Source: Dyadobacter frigoris (lineage in GTDB: Bacteria > Bacteroidota > Bacteroidia > Cytophagales > Spirosomataceae). From it: a DNA stretch of 64,000 nucleotides. The translations under genes and the position numbers were made by a program. The stretch is taken from assembly GCF_005280585.1 (NCBI RefSeq), contig NZ_SZVO01000008.1, positions 274,921-338,920 of the forward strand, given 5' to 3'. The notes below the pieces were generated by a model. The model was not told where the DNA came from. It did no database searches and was given only the letters and a program-made list of their open reading frames with translations. Positions 45,027 to 54,871 of the stretch are shown here, one piece after another (the first letter of the stretch is position 1; the number at the start of each line of letters is the position of its first letter).

Positions 45027-47390
45027 CTATTTTAGCTTTTCACTAAACAATTTCAGAATCCTTTTATATTCGTCTGTCCAGGAAGAAGCTTCAACGAAAC
45101 CATGATCTTCCATAGGATAAGATGCTAGTTCCCAATTATTTTTGCCAAGTTCGATCAGTCGCTGGGATAATCTTACAACGTCCTGATAATGAACATTTAC
45201 ATCCACCATTCCGTGACAGATCAATAAGTTGTTTTTCAAACCGGCTGCATGATAAATAGGGGAGCTTTTATGATAAGCGATGCTGTCGGATTGTGGTTCA
45301 TTCAAAATATTTGCTGTATATCCGTGATTGTAAGCTGCCCAGTCAGTAACGGGCCGCAAGGCTGCACCTGCTTTGAAAACATCAGGTGTTGTGAAAAGTC
45401 CCATCAGCGTAATGAAACCGCCATACGAGCCACCGTAAACGCCGATTTTATTGCTGTCAATGCCATACTTTTTTACTAAATATTTTGCGCCGTCCACATT
45501 ATCAGTCAAGTCTTTTCCACCCATAAAACGGTATATTCCTGTACGCCAGTCGCGACCATAACCTGCGCTTCCACGATAATCCAGGTCCAAAACTGTATAC
45601 CCCTGATCTGTCAGCAGGTTATGAAACATATATTCACGGAAATAACTGCTCCACCACTTATGCGCGTTTTGTAAATAACCCGCACCGTGAACAAAAATCA
45701 CAGCACGTCCATTTGACTTTCTAGGCTCATAAACCCGGGCATAAACCTCAGCTCCGTCAGTCGCCTTAAAAGTGATCAATTTCGCTTCCCGCCATGGATA
45801 AGACTGGAATTCTGCGGATGTCGATTTTGTGATTTGTTCCGGTTTTTCCAATGGTTTATTTTCCATCAGAAAAAGCTCCCAGGGTTTGTTGCTTGATGAA
45901 TAACGTACAGCCAGTGTTGTTTCGTCGGGAGATAAAGTTACCTCATTAGCACCCATGGCCTGGGTAATCTGAGTTCGTTTTCCACCAGTTACTGGCATGC
46001 TATAAAATTGCTGTTCGCCGGGATTTACTTCATTTGTAGTCAGGTAAAAAGTCTTTTTATCTTTTGAAAGCTGGACTTTCTGAATCTCGAATTTGCCGCT
46101 TGTTAACTGTGTTTTTTTGCCTGAAATTACATTGAGAGCATACAAATGAGAATATCCGGTCGCTTCGCTTTGGAAGTAAATCGTTTGGTAGTCAATCCAG
46201 CCGATTTCGCCTGAACTCATGGCATAACCACCTACTCCCGGACCTCCAATCCACGCTTCATCACGTTGTCTGTCCAGTAAACGAAGCGACAAAGAATCCG
46301 GATTAAATGCCATAATCCAGCGATCCTTATTATCCATTGATCTTACTACAACCACAGCACTTTTTCCATTTTCGGACCAAAATGGGCTGTGCACGATCAC
46401 AGCGCGATCTTTGACTTTTTTTACGGTATCCTGTTTTGGATAATCTTTCAGATAATCCGGTTTGTCACGGATACCCGGAATATTTTCGACACCTAATTTA
46501 CGCGTTGTATCTTTTTTGATGTCATAAACCCAGAATTCATAACCGGAAGCCGGAGCGCCTACTTTGGTACGACCGGAAATATCTTCGGTAAAACCAGATT
46601 CTGTTACGTAATTTGGAACAATAGTCGTTTTGGCGGATTTATCAGGCTGAGCCAGTTGATAGGTGACAAACCGGTTATCCGGACTGATTTTCTGATTTTG
46701 AATGCGTTTTTCTCCAAAATAAATTTCTTTCGGATAGGTCGGTTTTTCAGCTTTATCTATTTTTTTACCAGCATCTTTTTTTGCTTTCCGCTCTTTCAAA
46801 ATTTGAAACATTGCCAGTTGGTCCTCTTTCAAAACTTTTTCTTCGGAACTGGGTTTCGCATCTGCTTTTTTGTTTCCGGTTTTAAAATCAGTGTGCTGAG
46901 TAACTAATCCTGATTCAAGATCAAAACTGAACAAATTGTTATCCCGCTCAAAAACTACGCTTTTTTCGTTTCCGCTAAATACCGGATCAGATTCTTTTTC
47001 AACTGTATTGGTAAGCTGACGAATAGTAAAATCTTTATAGCTCACCACAAAAATATCGTCGTCTTTTTCATAGGTCTTCAATGAATGATCACGGTTGAAT
47101 TCTCCGTCTTTTGCCGAAAGTTTTTTACGGTCTGAAAGTGATACTTTTACGATTTTTTTATCTGCCAACGAATAACTATAAAGAGAATCTGATACATTTT
47201 TATCAGGATTCCAATTAAAATAAATGGTCTTGGAATCGGTTGACCAGAAAATATCGGACGGGGAGGTGCCAAGCCAGATCCTGGGTTCACGCATGATTTT
47301 TTCTACGGTAAGTGCACCCGGTTTTTGTGCTTTTGCGGGTATTAATGTAATGAATAACAGGAGTGTTGTTGCTTGCAAAAAGTGTTTCAT
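45027..47390 (-). CDS. Exported S9-family prolyl oligopeptidase / dipeptidyl peptidase-like protein
   Basis: 787 aa with signal peptide MKHFLQATTLLLFITLIPAKAQ. The N-terminal two-thirds is a beta-propeller with WD40/TolB-like repeats (IFWSTDSKTIYFNWNPD, VFSGNEKSVVFERDNN, EVTLSPDETTLAVRYSS). The C-terminal alpha/beta-hydrolase has the nucleophile GVYGGSYGGFITL, the acid in CHGMVDVNVHYQD, and the histidine in YPMEDHGFVEASSW. The family cleaves short peptides, often after proline. It is probably periplasmic peptide degradation, alongside the M1 enzyme at 48518. It diverges from the gene at 47522. Confidence 0.93.
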   Translation of the reverse strand: MKHFLQATTLLLFITLIPAKAQKPGALTVEKIMREPRIWLGTSPSDIFWSTDSKTIYFNWNPDKNVSDSLYSYSLADKKIVKVSLSDRKKLSAKDGEFNRDHSLKTYEKDDDIFVVSYKDFTIRQLTNTVEKESDPVFSGNEKSVVFERDNNLFSFDLESGLVTQHTDFKTGNKKADAKPSSEEKVLKEDQLAMFQILKERKAKKDAGKKIDKAEKPTYPKEIYFGEKRIQNQKISPDNRFVTYQLAQPDKSAKTTIVPNYVTESGFTEDISGRTKVGAPASGYEFWVYDIKKDTTRKLGVENIPGIRDKPDYLKDYPKQDTVKKVKDRAVIVHSPFWSENGKSAVVVVRSMDNKDRWIMAFNPDSLSLRLLDRQRDEAWIGGPGVGGYAMSSGEIGWIDYQTIYFQSEATGYSHLYALNVISGKKTQLTSGKFEIQKVQLSKDKKTFYLTTNEVNPGEQQFYSMPVTGGKRTQITQAMGANEVTLSPDETTLAVRYSSSNKPWELFLMENKPLEKPEQITKSTSAEFQSYPWREAKLITFKATDGAEVYARVYEPRKSNGRAVIFVHGAGYLQNAHKWWSSYFREYMFHNLLTDQGYTVLDLDYRGSAGYGRDWRTGIYRFMGGKDLTDNVDGAKYLVKKYGIDSNKIGVYGGSYGGFITLMGLFTTPDVFKAGAALRPVTDWAAYNHGYTANILNEPQSDSIAYHKSSPIYHAAGLKNNLLICHGMVDVNVHYQDVVRLSQRLIELGKNNWELASYPMEDHGFVEASSWTDEYKRILKLFSEKLK

Positions 47391-47521
47391 AAATAGCAGG
47401 TTGGTAGTTTACTTGTCATGACATGCAATTTAGAAGATTTATTAAACTCTTGCTGATAATTCCGCAATATCTGACGTATCTGTACTATTTTTGTCTGCTC
47501 CTCAATAAAAGCGTTTTTAAG

Positions 47522-48475
47522 ATGAAGAAGTTAATTCTGGTCCTTTTTTCTTGTTTTTGTATTCATTCCTTAAAAGCGCAATCGATTAAATTCGAGTTGT
47601 CTGATTATACAATTCTGGCTAAAAAACCTATAGGCGCATTGCACGGCATTTCGGGAATTGAGTATATTTCTTCCAAAAATCAATGGCATCTGGCCAGTGA
47701 CCGGGGCAATTATTTTATCTTCGACAGTATTTATAATATCCGTGATTTTGAAAAAAGACAGGATATTGCGATTGCTAAAAAAACAGGATACTGGTTTGAA
47801 GCAATCCGGTTTGATCCGCGGTATTCTACTTTTTTATATGCCGTTGAAAATGAATACAAACCGAATAAGGATACTAATGACACCACCACTTATGTCGGTT
47901 ACTATGATTCCTTTCCTCCTGCCTATTTAATTCCACCCATGCATCTACCAGCGGATAATAAGGGAATTGAAGCGATTGCAGTTACGGATAGCGGAACGGT
48001 CTGGATTGCACCGGAATCGGGTTGGCAGGGTGAAACGGAAGTTGGAAATGATACCATTCATTTTTGGAAATTTAATAGAAAAAATTCTGGTTATGGCGAG
48101 GCAATTCCATACAGTTATATTATCGACAGAAGTGGTTGTCCTTTGAGTGTAACCGAAAAAAGAGGTGGAATTTCTGAAATCCTGGCGGTTAATGAAAATC
48201 AGTTATTGGTTTTGGAAAGATGTTTTGATGAAAAAGCTTCCAAAAAGATCAAAGCAAAACTTTGGCAGGTTACCGTTGAAGGATCGACTTTAAAGAAAGA
48301 TTCTGCTCCCGCTTTTGATTTTAACGACAATTTCCCTTTTGTTGTGGACAACCTGGAAGGTATGTCCTGGTGGCCGGTTGAAACTGGAAAAAGACAGATA
48401 CTTTTGGTGACCGATGATAATCCGGGATTAAATAATAACCAAAGAACTCAATTGATTTTGTTAAAGGAAAAGTAA
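47522..48475 (+). CDS. Exported phytase-esterase-like protein (PF13449 type)
   Basis: 317 aa from ATG 47522 (MKKLILVLFSCFCIHSLKAQ signal); an upstream frame extension of 33 codons is ignored. The sequence LHGISGIEYISSKNQWHLAS, GYWFEAIRFDPRYSTFLYAV, LPADNKGIEAIAVTDSGTVW and VVDNLEGMSWWPV follows the esterase-like-activity-of-phytase beta-propeller pattern, with acidic metal positions. The real substrate is unknown. It is followed 42 bp later by the M1 peptidase on the same strand. Confidence 0.82.
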   Translation: MKKLILVLFSCFCIHSLKAQSIKFELSDYTILAKKPIGALHGISGIEYISSKNQWHLASDRGNYFIFDSIYNIRDFEKRQDIAIAKKTGYWFEAIRFDPRYSTFLYAVENEYKPNKDTNDTTTYVGYYDSFPPAYLIPPMHLPADNKGIEAIAVTDSGTVWIAPESGWQGETEVGNDTIHFWKFNRKNSGYGEAIPYSYIIDRSGCPLSVTEKRGGISEILAVNENQLLVLERCFDEKASKKIKAKLWQVTVEGSTLKKDSAPAFDFNDNFPFVVDNLEGMSWWPVETGKRQILLVTDDNPGLNNNQRTQLILLKEK

Positions 48476-48517
48476 TACTCCTGTTAGAATATTCTCCGTT
48501 TTAAAGATATTGATCCA

Positions 48518-51085
48518 ATGCAAATCCGCTATTTAATTCTGTTTTTCATCAGTATTATGCTGACCAACCTGAATTGTAAAAATGCAAAAAATGAAACACC
48601 CGGGAAAGGTGTTTCATTTGCTTTGAATGAATATCGAAAGAAAACAATTGACAGTATTCACTATGCTATTGAACTGGAAATTCCTTCACAGAAAATTCAG
48701 GCCATTGAAGGAAAACAACTTATAACGTTCAATCTGAAATCTCTGGATTCTGCACTCGTAATGGATTTTAGTACAGATAGTGCTCATGTACATGCTGTAA
48801 AATCTGCGGGAAAGGAGATTTCTTACGATTTTATTAATGAGCATATAGTTATAAAAACGGATCAGCTTGTTAAAGGAAAAAATGAGATCGAAATTATATT
48901 TACGGCCGGAGATCTTTCCCTGAATAGAAACGAAGAATATTTATATACACTTTTTGTCCCCGACCGTGCTTCAACTTGTTTTCCACTTTTTGACCAGCCC
49001 AATTTAAAAGCTTCTTATAGCCTGACTTTAAAAACACCGAAACATTGGGAAGCTGTTTCAAATGGTATTTTGAAAGAAAAAACTTCTACAGGAGATCAGA
49101 ATATTTATCACTTTGAAAAAACAAAACCGATCAGTTCTTATCTGTTTGCCTTTGCTGTCGGCAAATTTTTCAAGACTGAAAAAATAGTTGATAATCGGGC
49201 GATGACAATGTATTATCGTGAAACGGATAGTGTGAAAGTGAAACGCAATAGTGATGAAGTTTTCAATCTACACGCAAAATCGTTGACCTGGCTGGAAGAT
49301 TACACGGCCATAAAATATCCGTTTGGTAAATTTGATTTTGTCCTGATACCATCATTTCAATATGGCGGAATGGAGCATCCGGGTTCTATCTTTTATAACG
49401 AGTCTTCTCTTTTTCTGGATGAAAATGCTCCTATAAACAGAAAACTGGCTCGTGCAAGCGTAATAGCGCATGAATCCGCGCATATGTGGTTTGGCGATCT
49501 GGTTACGATGGACTGGTTTAACGATGTTTGGCTTAAAGAAGTTTTTGCCAATTTCATGGCCGCCAAAATCGTACATCCAAGCTTTCCTGAAATCAATCAT
49601 GACCTGCGTTTTCTGCTCGCACATTATCCCGGTGCATATGAAGTGGACAGGAGCAGCGGTACAAATCCGATCCTTCAAAAACTCGGAAATCTTAAAAATG
49701 CAGGAACACTTTACGGTGGAATTATTTACCAGAAAGCGCCGATTGTGATGCGCCAACTGGAAAAGAAAATAGGTGAAAACTTAATGCGGGAAAGCTTGCG
49801 TGAATATTTGAAATCTTTTTCATTCAGCAATGCTAAATGGGATGATCTGATTGGTATTATTGATAATAAGAGTCCCGAGGATATTACGACTTGGAGCAAT
49901 GTCTGGGTAAAAACGCCGGGGATGCCGGAGTATGAATTCGTAGGAAATAAAGATGAAATCCAGATCCAACAGAAAAAAGATTCACTTTCTGGCCGGATCT
50001 GGCAACAGCCGGTGGTTACGATCTGGAAAGAAATGTTTGCTCAGGGAAGCATTCGTATTAATCTGAATAACAAGCCCCAGAACGTCAGAAAGCCAGATTT
50101 GCCTGCCATGGTTTTTCCAAATTCAAATGGACAAGGGTATGGATATTTTAAAATGGATTCGGTGTCCGAAGACTATTTTCTGAAAAACTACAATTCAGCG
50201 AAGGACACGATGTTAATTGATCCTGTTTTCCGCGGAGCCATGCTGGTTAATATCTGGGAAGGATTTCTACGTGGAGATGGAGCTGCGCCAGAACATTTTA
50301 TAAGTATCCTGATCGATATTTTACCAAAAGAAAATAACGCACTTATTTCAGATAATTTGCTGGGGAATCTGCAAACGACCTGGTGGACTTTCCTGACTGA
50401 ATCACAAAGAAGTCAATATCAGGAAAAGATAGAAAAAGTTTTATGGACGCTACTGGAAACAACTACGGATAAGGGCATGAAAAATTCCTATTTCCGGGTT
50501 TTTAAAAATATCGCCATGACAGATGACGGATTGAGCAAAGTGGAATCTTTATGGAATGAAAAGTTGAAAGTGAAAGATCTGATTCTGTCCGAAGATGATA
50601 AAATTACCTTGGCTTATGAACTAATATTGAAACAGAAAGGTGACGGAAAAGCGATTTTTGAGAAGCAATTAAATGATACCAAAAATCCGGATCGCAAGTC
50701 CCGGATGAAATTTGTAATACCGGCTTTAAGCCCGGATCAAAATGTGCGGGATGCTTTTTTCGAGTCGTTGAAAAGACCTGAAAACAGAGAGCATGAAGCC
50801 TGGGTTTTGGAGGCATTAGGTTATTTGCACCATCCGTTACGTGCTAAAAACGCGAACAAGTATTTAAAACCGTCGTTGGATCTGTTGCAGGAAGTTCAGC
50901 TAACGGGTGATATTTTCTTCCCGCAAAGGTGGTTGAGCGCTACTTTTTCCGGTCATTCGGATCTGGAATCAGCCAATATTGCCAGTTCATTTTTAAAAGC
51001 AAATCCTGATTATCCATATTATTTGAAAAACAAGATTTTACAGTCAACGGATATGCTGGACAGAGCTGTGAAATTGAAAAAATAA
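48518..51085 (+). CDS. M1-family metallo-aminopeptidase, lipoprotein
   Basis: 855 aa. The N-terminus MQIRYLILFFISIMLTNLNC is a lipoprotein-like signal (Cys20). The gluzincin site is IAHESAHMWFGD (H318, E319, H322) with the third ligand in WLKEVFANFMAA. The exopeptidase loop is QYGGMEHPGS, where most M1 enzymes have GAMEN, so the N-terminal recognition residue is retained as Glu but the last position is His. N-terminal beta-domain residues (FPLFDQPNLKASYSLTL) and a long helical C-terminus complete the family plan. It releases N-terminal amino acids from peptides in the envelope. Confidence 0.93.
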   Translation: MQIRYLILFFISIMLTNLNCKNAKNETPGKGVSFALNEYRKKTIDSIHYAIELEIPSQKIQAIEGKQLITFNLKSLDSALVMDFSTDSAHVHAVKSAGKEISYDFINEHIVIKTDQLVKGKNEIEIIFTAGDLSLNRNEEYLYTLFVPDRASTCFPLFDQPNLKASYSLTLKTPKHWEAVSNGILKEKTSTGDQNIYHFEKTKPISSYLFAFAVGKFFKTEKIVDNRAMTMYYRETDSVKVKRNSDEVFNLHAKSLTWLEDYTAIKYPFGKFDFVLIPSFQYGGMEHPGSIFYNESSLFLDENAPINRKLARASVIAHESAHMWFGDLVTMDWFNDVWLKEVFANFMAAKIVHPSFPEINHDLRFLLAHYPGAYEVDRSSGTNPILQKLGNLKNAGTLYGGIIYQKAPIVMRQLEKKIGENLMRESLREYLKSFSFSNAKWDDLIGIIDNKSPEDITTWSNVWVKTPGMPEYEFVGNKDEIQIQQKKDSLSGRIWQQPVVTIWKEMFAQGSIRINLNNKPQNVRKPDLPAMVFPNSNGQGYGYFKMDSVSEDYFLKNYNSAKDTMLIDPVFRGAMLVNIWEGFLRGDGAAPEHFISILIDILPKENNALISDNLLGNLQTTWWTFLTESQRSQYQEKIEKVLWTLLETTTDKGMKNSYFRVFKNIAMTDDGLSKVESLWNEKLKVKDLILSEDDKITLAYELILKQKGDGKAIFEKQLNDTKNPDRKSRMKFVIPALSPDQNVRDAFFESLKRPENREHEAWVLEALGYLHHPLRAKNANKYLKPSLDLLQEVQLTGDIFFPQRWLSATFSGHSDLESANIASSFLKANPDYPYYLKNKILQSTDMLDRAVKLKK

Positions 51086-51115
51086 TTATTTTGCATCGTT
51101 TTTATAATTAAAAAA

Positions 51116-51976
51116 ATGCCTCAGAATCCTGTCATTCCGCTTCATTCCTTAAGTGACCGGACAAACCTTGGTCTGGACATTCACAGGATTGATGCAAATA
51201 AATCGTCTGAGGTAGCGGGATATGGGGCGCACCGGGATGATCATTATATCTTCATTTTCCAACAAAGCGGGAGCAGTAAAATGATGGTCGATTTCCAGGA
51301 AGTCAGCTTTGAAGGGTGCGTTATTTTTTGCATTCTGCCAGGTCAGGTTCACCATTCAAAAACAGCTTTTGATGCAGTAGGCTGGTTTATTGCCACAGAT
51401 CTGGCCTCACTTGACGACACTTATAGAGCCATTTTTGAAGATTATATGGCACATCCGGAACCTGTTCCATTAAGCATTAAGACAGCCGGGATTCTGGATA
51501 AATCTATCGAATTATTATACGAAATGCTCCAAAATCAGGAAGATTTGCCTTTTCAGCAATTGGCACTTCGTTCCATGATTCAGGTTTGTGCAGGCACTTT
51601 CGCCAGTATTTTTCAGCAGCATAAGCAACAACATTGGCAAGGAAATTCCCGGCCCGTAATTATCAGTAACATTTTAAAAAAAATGGTTTTGAAAAATTTC
51701 AAAACCCTGAAAAGTCCTGCGGAGTACGCTGAGGCTTTAAATATTACACCGTCCTATTTAAACGAAGTTGTAAAAAATATTACTGGTTTTTCCGTAAGTT
51801 ACTGGATTCAGCGTGAGATAATGATGGAAGCAAAAAGGCTTCTGTATTATACAGATCTAAATATTAAAGAAATTGCTTTCAAAATTGGATATTCTGATCC
51901 GACTTATTTTTCACGCTTATTTCAGAAGGTGACAGGGAGCTATCCCGCAGCTTTTCGAAAAGAATACCGCAAATAG
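51116..51976 (+). CDS. AraC-family regulator with cupin-like N-terminal domain
   Basis: 286 aa. The N-terminus (about 25-110: HRDDHYIFIFQQSGSSKMMV, IFCILPGQVHHSKTA) is an AraC-type cupin ligand domain. The C-terminal AraC double helix-turn-helix is SPAEYAEALNITPSYLNEVV, then LNIKEIAFKIGYSDPTYFSRLFQKVTG. Downstream by 192 bp is a siderophore-interacting protein, and this pairing (AraC next to a ferric-siderophore reductase) is common, so it may control iron release; that is inference. Confidence 0.9.
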   Translation: MPQNPVIPLHSLSDRTNLGLDIHRIDANKSSEVAGYGAHRDDHYIFIFQQSGSSKMMVDFQEVSFEGCVIFCILPGQVHHSKTAFDAVGWFIATDLASLDDTYRAIFEDYMAHPEPVPLSIKTAGILDKSIELLYEMLQNQEDLPFQQLALRSMIQVCAGTFASIFQQHKQQHWQGNSRPVIISNILKKMVLKNFKTLKSPAEYAEALNITPSYLNEVVKNITGFSVSYWIQREIMMEAKRLLYYTDLNIKEIAFKIGYSDPTYFSRLFQKVTGSYPAAFRKEYRK

Positions 51977-52168
51977 TCCAGCTTTTCCCGCTCTTTCTCT
52001 CTTTCCGTTTCCCCATTTCATGCGTTGTTTTGTATCGTCGGTTGACTAGGGCGGTTAATCTATTCTGAATATTTTTTTGTTCAGATTAAAGTAAAACAAA
52101 AGTTGATTCGTCTACCCGTTTATAGTTGACCGCCAGGATTTAATTATTAACACCAAATAGCCATAATC

Positions 52169-52852
52169 ATGAATATTCTCAAACAAACTGCTCTTAATTT
52201 ATTCGAAAATGCACTAGCCAAAGAAGGGACGATACTGGCCATCAGAGCCTGGAATCCTGCAACATTTTTCGAACTTGATGTACACTTTCCTGTGCTGGAT
52301 ATGTCTGGTTGGGATCGCGTTCAACATATGAAAGTCAAAGTCGCACCTGGACTATACCGCGATTATACCCCTGCCGGTTGGGATGTAGAAACAAGAACTT
52401 GTACACTTTATATTAATGCAATGCAGGAGGGGCCCGGAAGTGATTGGGTGAGATCACTGAACACGGGAGACAAGATCACATATGTTGGCGTTGGGGCAAC
52501 CATGCACAGACCTGTTGAAGGAGGTGATATGATTGCACTGGGCGATATGACGACGATCGGGCACTATCTTGCTTTGCAGCAATTGGCCGGATCGAAAAAT
52601 ATAACGGGAGCGATTGCGATTGAAGAAGAAAACCACCGTGCCGAATTTATGGAATATTTTAACTGGAATATTCAGCCCGTCGCGCAGACGGATCAGGGAG
52701 GTTTTCATGCTTTAACAAACTGGGCCAGAAAAAAGGATTTTAATCATGCAACCGTTTATGTGGCAGGACATATCCCCAGTTGTGGACATTTGAGAAAGGA
52801 ATTGAAGAAAAGTGATTGTGATACGGTTAGGGTGCAGGGTTTTTGGTCGTGA
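52169..52852 (+). CDS. Siderophore-interacting protein (FAD-dependent ferric reductase type)
   Basis: 227 aa, cytoplasmic. The flavin-binding arginine motif of this ferredoxin-reductase-like family is LYRDYTPAGWDVET (R-x-Y-T). A beta-barrel FAD domain precedes a reductase-like nucleotide domain (MIALGDMTTIGHYLALQQL, ATVYVAGHIPSCGHLRKEL). Enzymes of this family reduce Fe3+-siderophores after uptake to release Fe2+. It is single, likely controlled by the AraC regulator upstream, and followed by a terminator. Confidence 0.87.
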   Translation: MNILKQTALNLFENALAKEGTILAIRAWNPATFFELDVHFPVLDMSGWDRVQHMKVKVAPGLYRDYTPAGWDVETRTCTLYINAMQEGPGSDWVRSLNTGDKITYVGVGATMHRPVEGGDMIALGDMTTIGHYLALQQLAGSKNITGAIAIEEENHRAEFMEYFNWNIQPVAQTDQGGFHALTNWARKKDFNHATVYVAGHIPSCGHLRKELKKSDCDTVRVQGFWS

Positions 52853-52907
52853 GTATTCTTTCTTTAACTTAAAATCTGACGCCTTGTTGCTAAATCTATT
52901 TTGATGG

Positions 52908-52944
52908 AAATGCCCTTTGAGTGAAGCTTGAAGGGCATTTTTTG
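52908..52944 (+). terminator. Intrinsic terminator after the siderophore-interacting protein
   Basis: AAATGCCCTT pairs with AAGGGCATTT and is followed by TTTG. The T-run touches the 3' end of the convergent HTH gene. Confidence 0.85.
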
Positions 52945-53274
52945 TTAATTGCCCAAATTCAATTTTTTATTGGTCTTTGTATAATACATCTTGTTTTTAA
53001 GAAGTTTCAGATAATTAAGCTCTGGCACAACGATCACACAGTCAGACGGAACTATGCCTCTAATTATCCATTGCTGAACACGGCTAATCGAAAGATTATA
53101 TTTTTTTGAATAATCCGTTAACGTGATCCATTCCGAAAGATCATATTCTATATCCATGATCGTCAGCTTACTATGAGAAATTTCATTCATCATAGAGTGA
53201 ATCTCGTCTAGTTTTTCTCTGATTTCTGATTTTAGACTTTTTTGAGATATTATTTTTTCGGTGATATTATTCAT
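52945..53274 (-). CDS. Small coiled-coil plus helix-turn-helix hypothetical protein
   Basis: 109 aa. The N-terminal half (IISQKSLKSEIREKLDEIHSMM...) is a charged helix, probably coiled-coil. The C-terminal half contains WITLTDYSKKYNLSISRVQQWIIRG, which has the spacing of a MerR/excisionase-type helix-turn-helix. It follows a short broken ORF on the same strand by ~30 bp, and the pair looks like accessory genes. AT content is higher than the neighbours, hinting at acquisition. No function can be assigned. Confidence 0.55.
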   Translation of the reverse strand: MNNITEKIISQKSLKSEIREKLDEIHSMMNEISHSKLTIMDIEYDLSEWITLTDYSKKYNLSISRVQQWIIRGIVPSDCVIVVPELNYLKLLKNKMYYTKTNKKLNLGN

Positions 53275-53303
53275 GATAGTAGTGATTGTTGTTTAGTTTG
53301 GTC

Positions 53304-53473
53304 CTACATAGTTTTTAGAATTATTACGGCTTGTTTAGCTAGTTGTATCTCTTTAATCAAATCCTGATATTCTTCATCATGGTTTCATCAGTGGTATCTA
53401 TTAGTAGCATTTCTAACCTCTCAATATTGTTTTCAATTTCTTTAATTAATTTTTCCTTTCTTGATTTACTCAT
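53304..53473 (-). pseudogene. Small coiled-coil ORF apparently broken by a frameshift
   Basis: From ATG 53473 the frame reads MSKSRKEKLIKEIENNIERL and on to a stop at 53357 (38 aa). In a shifted frame the sequence continues coherently (HDEEYQDLIKEIQLAKQAVI) to a stop at 53304, with the same charged-helix character. The total is 170 nt, one short of 57 codons. This suggests a single-base indel in a ~56-aa coiled-coil protein, a sequencing error, or programmed frameshifting. It lies directly upstream of the HTH gene. Confidence 0.4.
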
Positions 53474-53492
53474 TAGTTAGGCTTTATAAAGT

Positions 53493-53553
53493 GAATATAA
53501 GTTTTGTTAAGTAACTTGACAACTTATAGTCAAACAAAGAATATAAGTTTTGT
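53493..53553. repeat. Direct repeat GAATATAAGTTTTGT, two copies 46 bp apart
   Basis: Exact 15-bp copies at 53493-53507 and 53539-53553, just upstream of the minus-strand small ORF. They are candidate operator sites for the neighbouring HTH protein. Confidence 0.5.
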
Positions 53554-53842
53554 AAAAAGGGCAGATTTAAATTGGTGATTCGAACAAATATACTTTTGAC
53601 AGTTGAAGTAATATATTGTGACTAATTCCTTGGTGTATCTGCATAGACGCATTCCTTTTCAATATTTGATTGAAAAAGAAAAGTAGGATCGAGGTTAGGA
53701 CACATACCACAGACCCGAATATCATAGAACAGAAATTTGATCATCACTACTAATCCATATTACCAAATTTGCACAGTGCCCCAAAATTTAAAAGAACCCC
53801 ATACCTTTGTAATCTAAAAGATATTAATTATCTCAAAAATTT

Positions 53843-54760
53843 ATGAATCCCCGAAAGAAGCGCATAGAGGAAAGAAAGTTGATCAAACTATCAATCTGGC
53901 TTGGTTCCGTTTTTACGGTTTGGGCCATTATTATAGGGATCGTTGTTGACTCAAAAGCAATTATTTTCGATGCACTTTTTTCCATGATTGGCATCAGTCT
54001 TTCAGGTGTTTCTTTGTTTGTTAATAATTTTATCAGAAAACCGGACGATGATAATTTGCCGTTTGGGCGATCTCAATTTGAACCTTTTGCTATCACAGTT
54101 CAAACTTCGGTTATCATTTTTCTTTGTCTTTATTCGCTGACAACGTCCGTTATCGATTTGATCAATGGAGGCAAAATTGTTGAAATGGATCTGGCATTGC
54201 CGTATTTGATTTTTTCAATCATCGGTTGTTTTATTCTTTGGCTGTATTTCAAAGCCAACGCGGTAAAACTCGGCTCGGAATATGTCCGTATTGAGTCGAC
54301 AGAATGGCAGCTCGACGCACTTTTGAGTTTTGGTGTTTTGGCTGGATTGTCTCTGGCTTTTTTTCTTACTAAAACCGAATATGAATATCTGGTCCCTTAC
54401 ATTGATCCGGCGATGGTCGTTATTATTTCGTTAGTCTTTCTGAGAATTCCTGCCAAAACTTTTAAAAAAAATATCAGAGAATTACTTCAATTTGCTCCTG
54501 ACGACGAGGTTGAAGATCTCATGCATACAAATGTTGATGAAATAACTTTGCAGTATGGTTTTCTGGAATCGTTAGTGAGGGTCGCAAAAACGGGAAGCAG
54601 TTATACTGTAGAAATTGATTTCCTTTTACCAAAATCGATGTCGGACATGAAAGTAGCTGAACTCGATGTGATCCGTCAGGAAGTTTACGACCGGATTAAA
54701 GGAAATTATACGATGTGGCTGACTATTTCTTTTACAACGGAAAGAAAATGGATTCTGTAA
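53843..54760 (+). CDS. Cation diffusion facilitator family transporter
   Basis: 305 aa with about six membrane segments starting LIKLSIWLGSVFTVWAIIIG. The metal-site helix 2 reads SKAIIFDALFSMIGISLSGVS, where CDF proteins have paired acidic/His ligands (D present). Then DDDNLPFGRSQFEP occupies the loop after helix 3. The helix-5 metal region is ESTEWQLDALLSFGV (D present). A C-terminal ~90-residue cytoplasmic domain (VEIDFLLPKSMSDMKVAEL) is retained. It exports divalent cations such as Zn, Fe or Mn in exchange for protons. Metal specificity is not clear because the usual HxxxD pattern is altered. Confidence 0.85.
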   Translation: MNPRKKRIEERKLIKLSIWLGSVFTVWAIIIGIVVDSKAIIFDALFSMIGISLSGVSLFVNNFIRKPDDDNLPFGRSQFEPFAITVQTSVIIFLCLYSLTTSVIDLINGGKIVEMDLALPYLIFSIIGCFILWLYFKANAVKLGSEYVRIESTEWQLDALLSFGVLAGLSLAFFLTKTEYEYLVPYIDPAMVVIISLVFLRIPAKTFKKNIRELLQFAPDDEVEDLMHTNVDEITLQYGFLESLVRVAKTGSSYTVEIDFLLPKSMSDMKVAELDVIRQEVYDRIKGNYTMWLTISFTTERKWIL

Positions 54761-54871
54761 TCTGATTTAACTTTTGCGTAGTAAAAAACAGACTTTTGAT
54801 CCTTTAATCTAAATCAGGTTTAATCAAATTGAAAAATCCGGATTTTGATAAATATTGAAAAGTCTAAATTC

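Larger units (their letters stand above)
53275..53842. other. AT-rich intergenic region with a broken small ORF and a direct repeat
   Basis: 568 bp. Apart from the short coiled-coil ORF (53304-53473) and the repeated GAATATAAGTTTTGT, I see no gene. The last 260 bp presumably hold the promoter of the CDF gene. CTTTTCAAT/ATTGAAAAAG near 53660 is a weak dyad. Confidence 0.6.
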
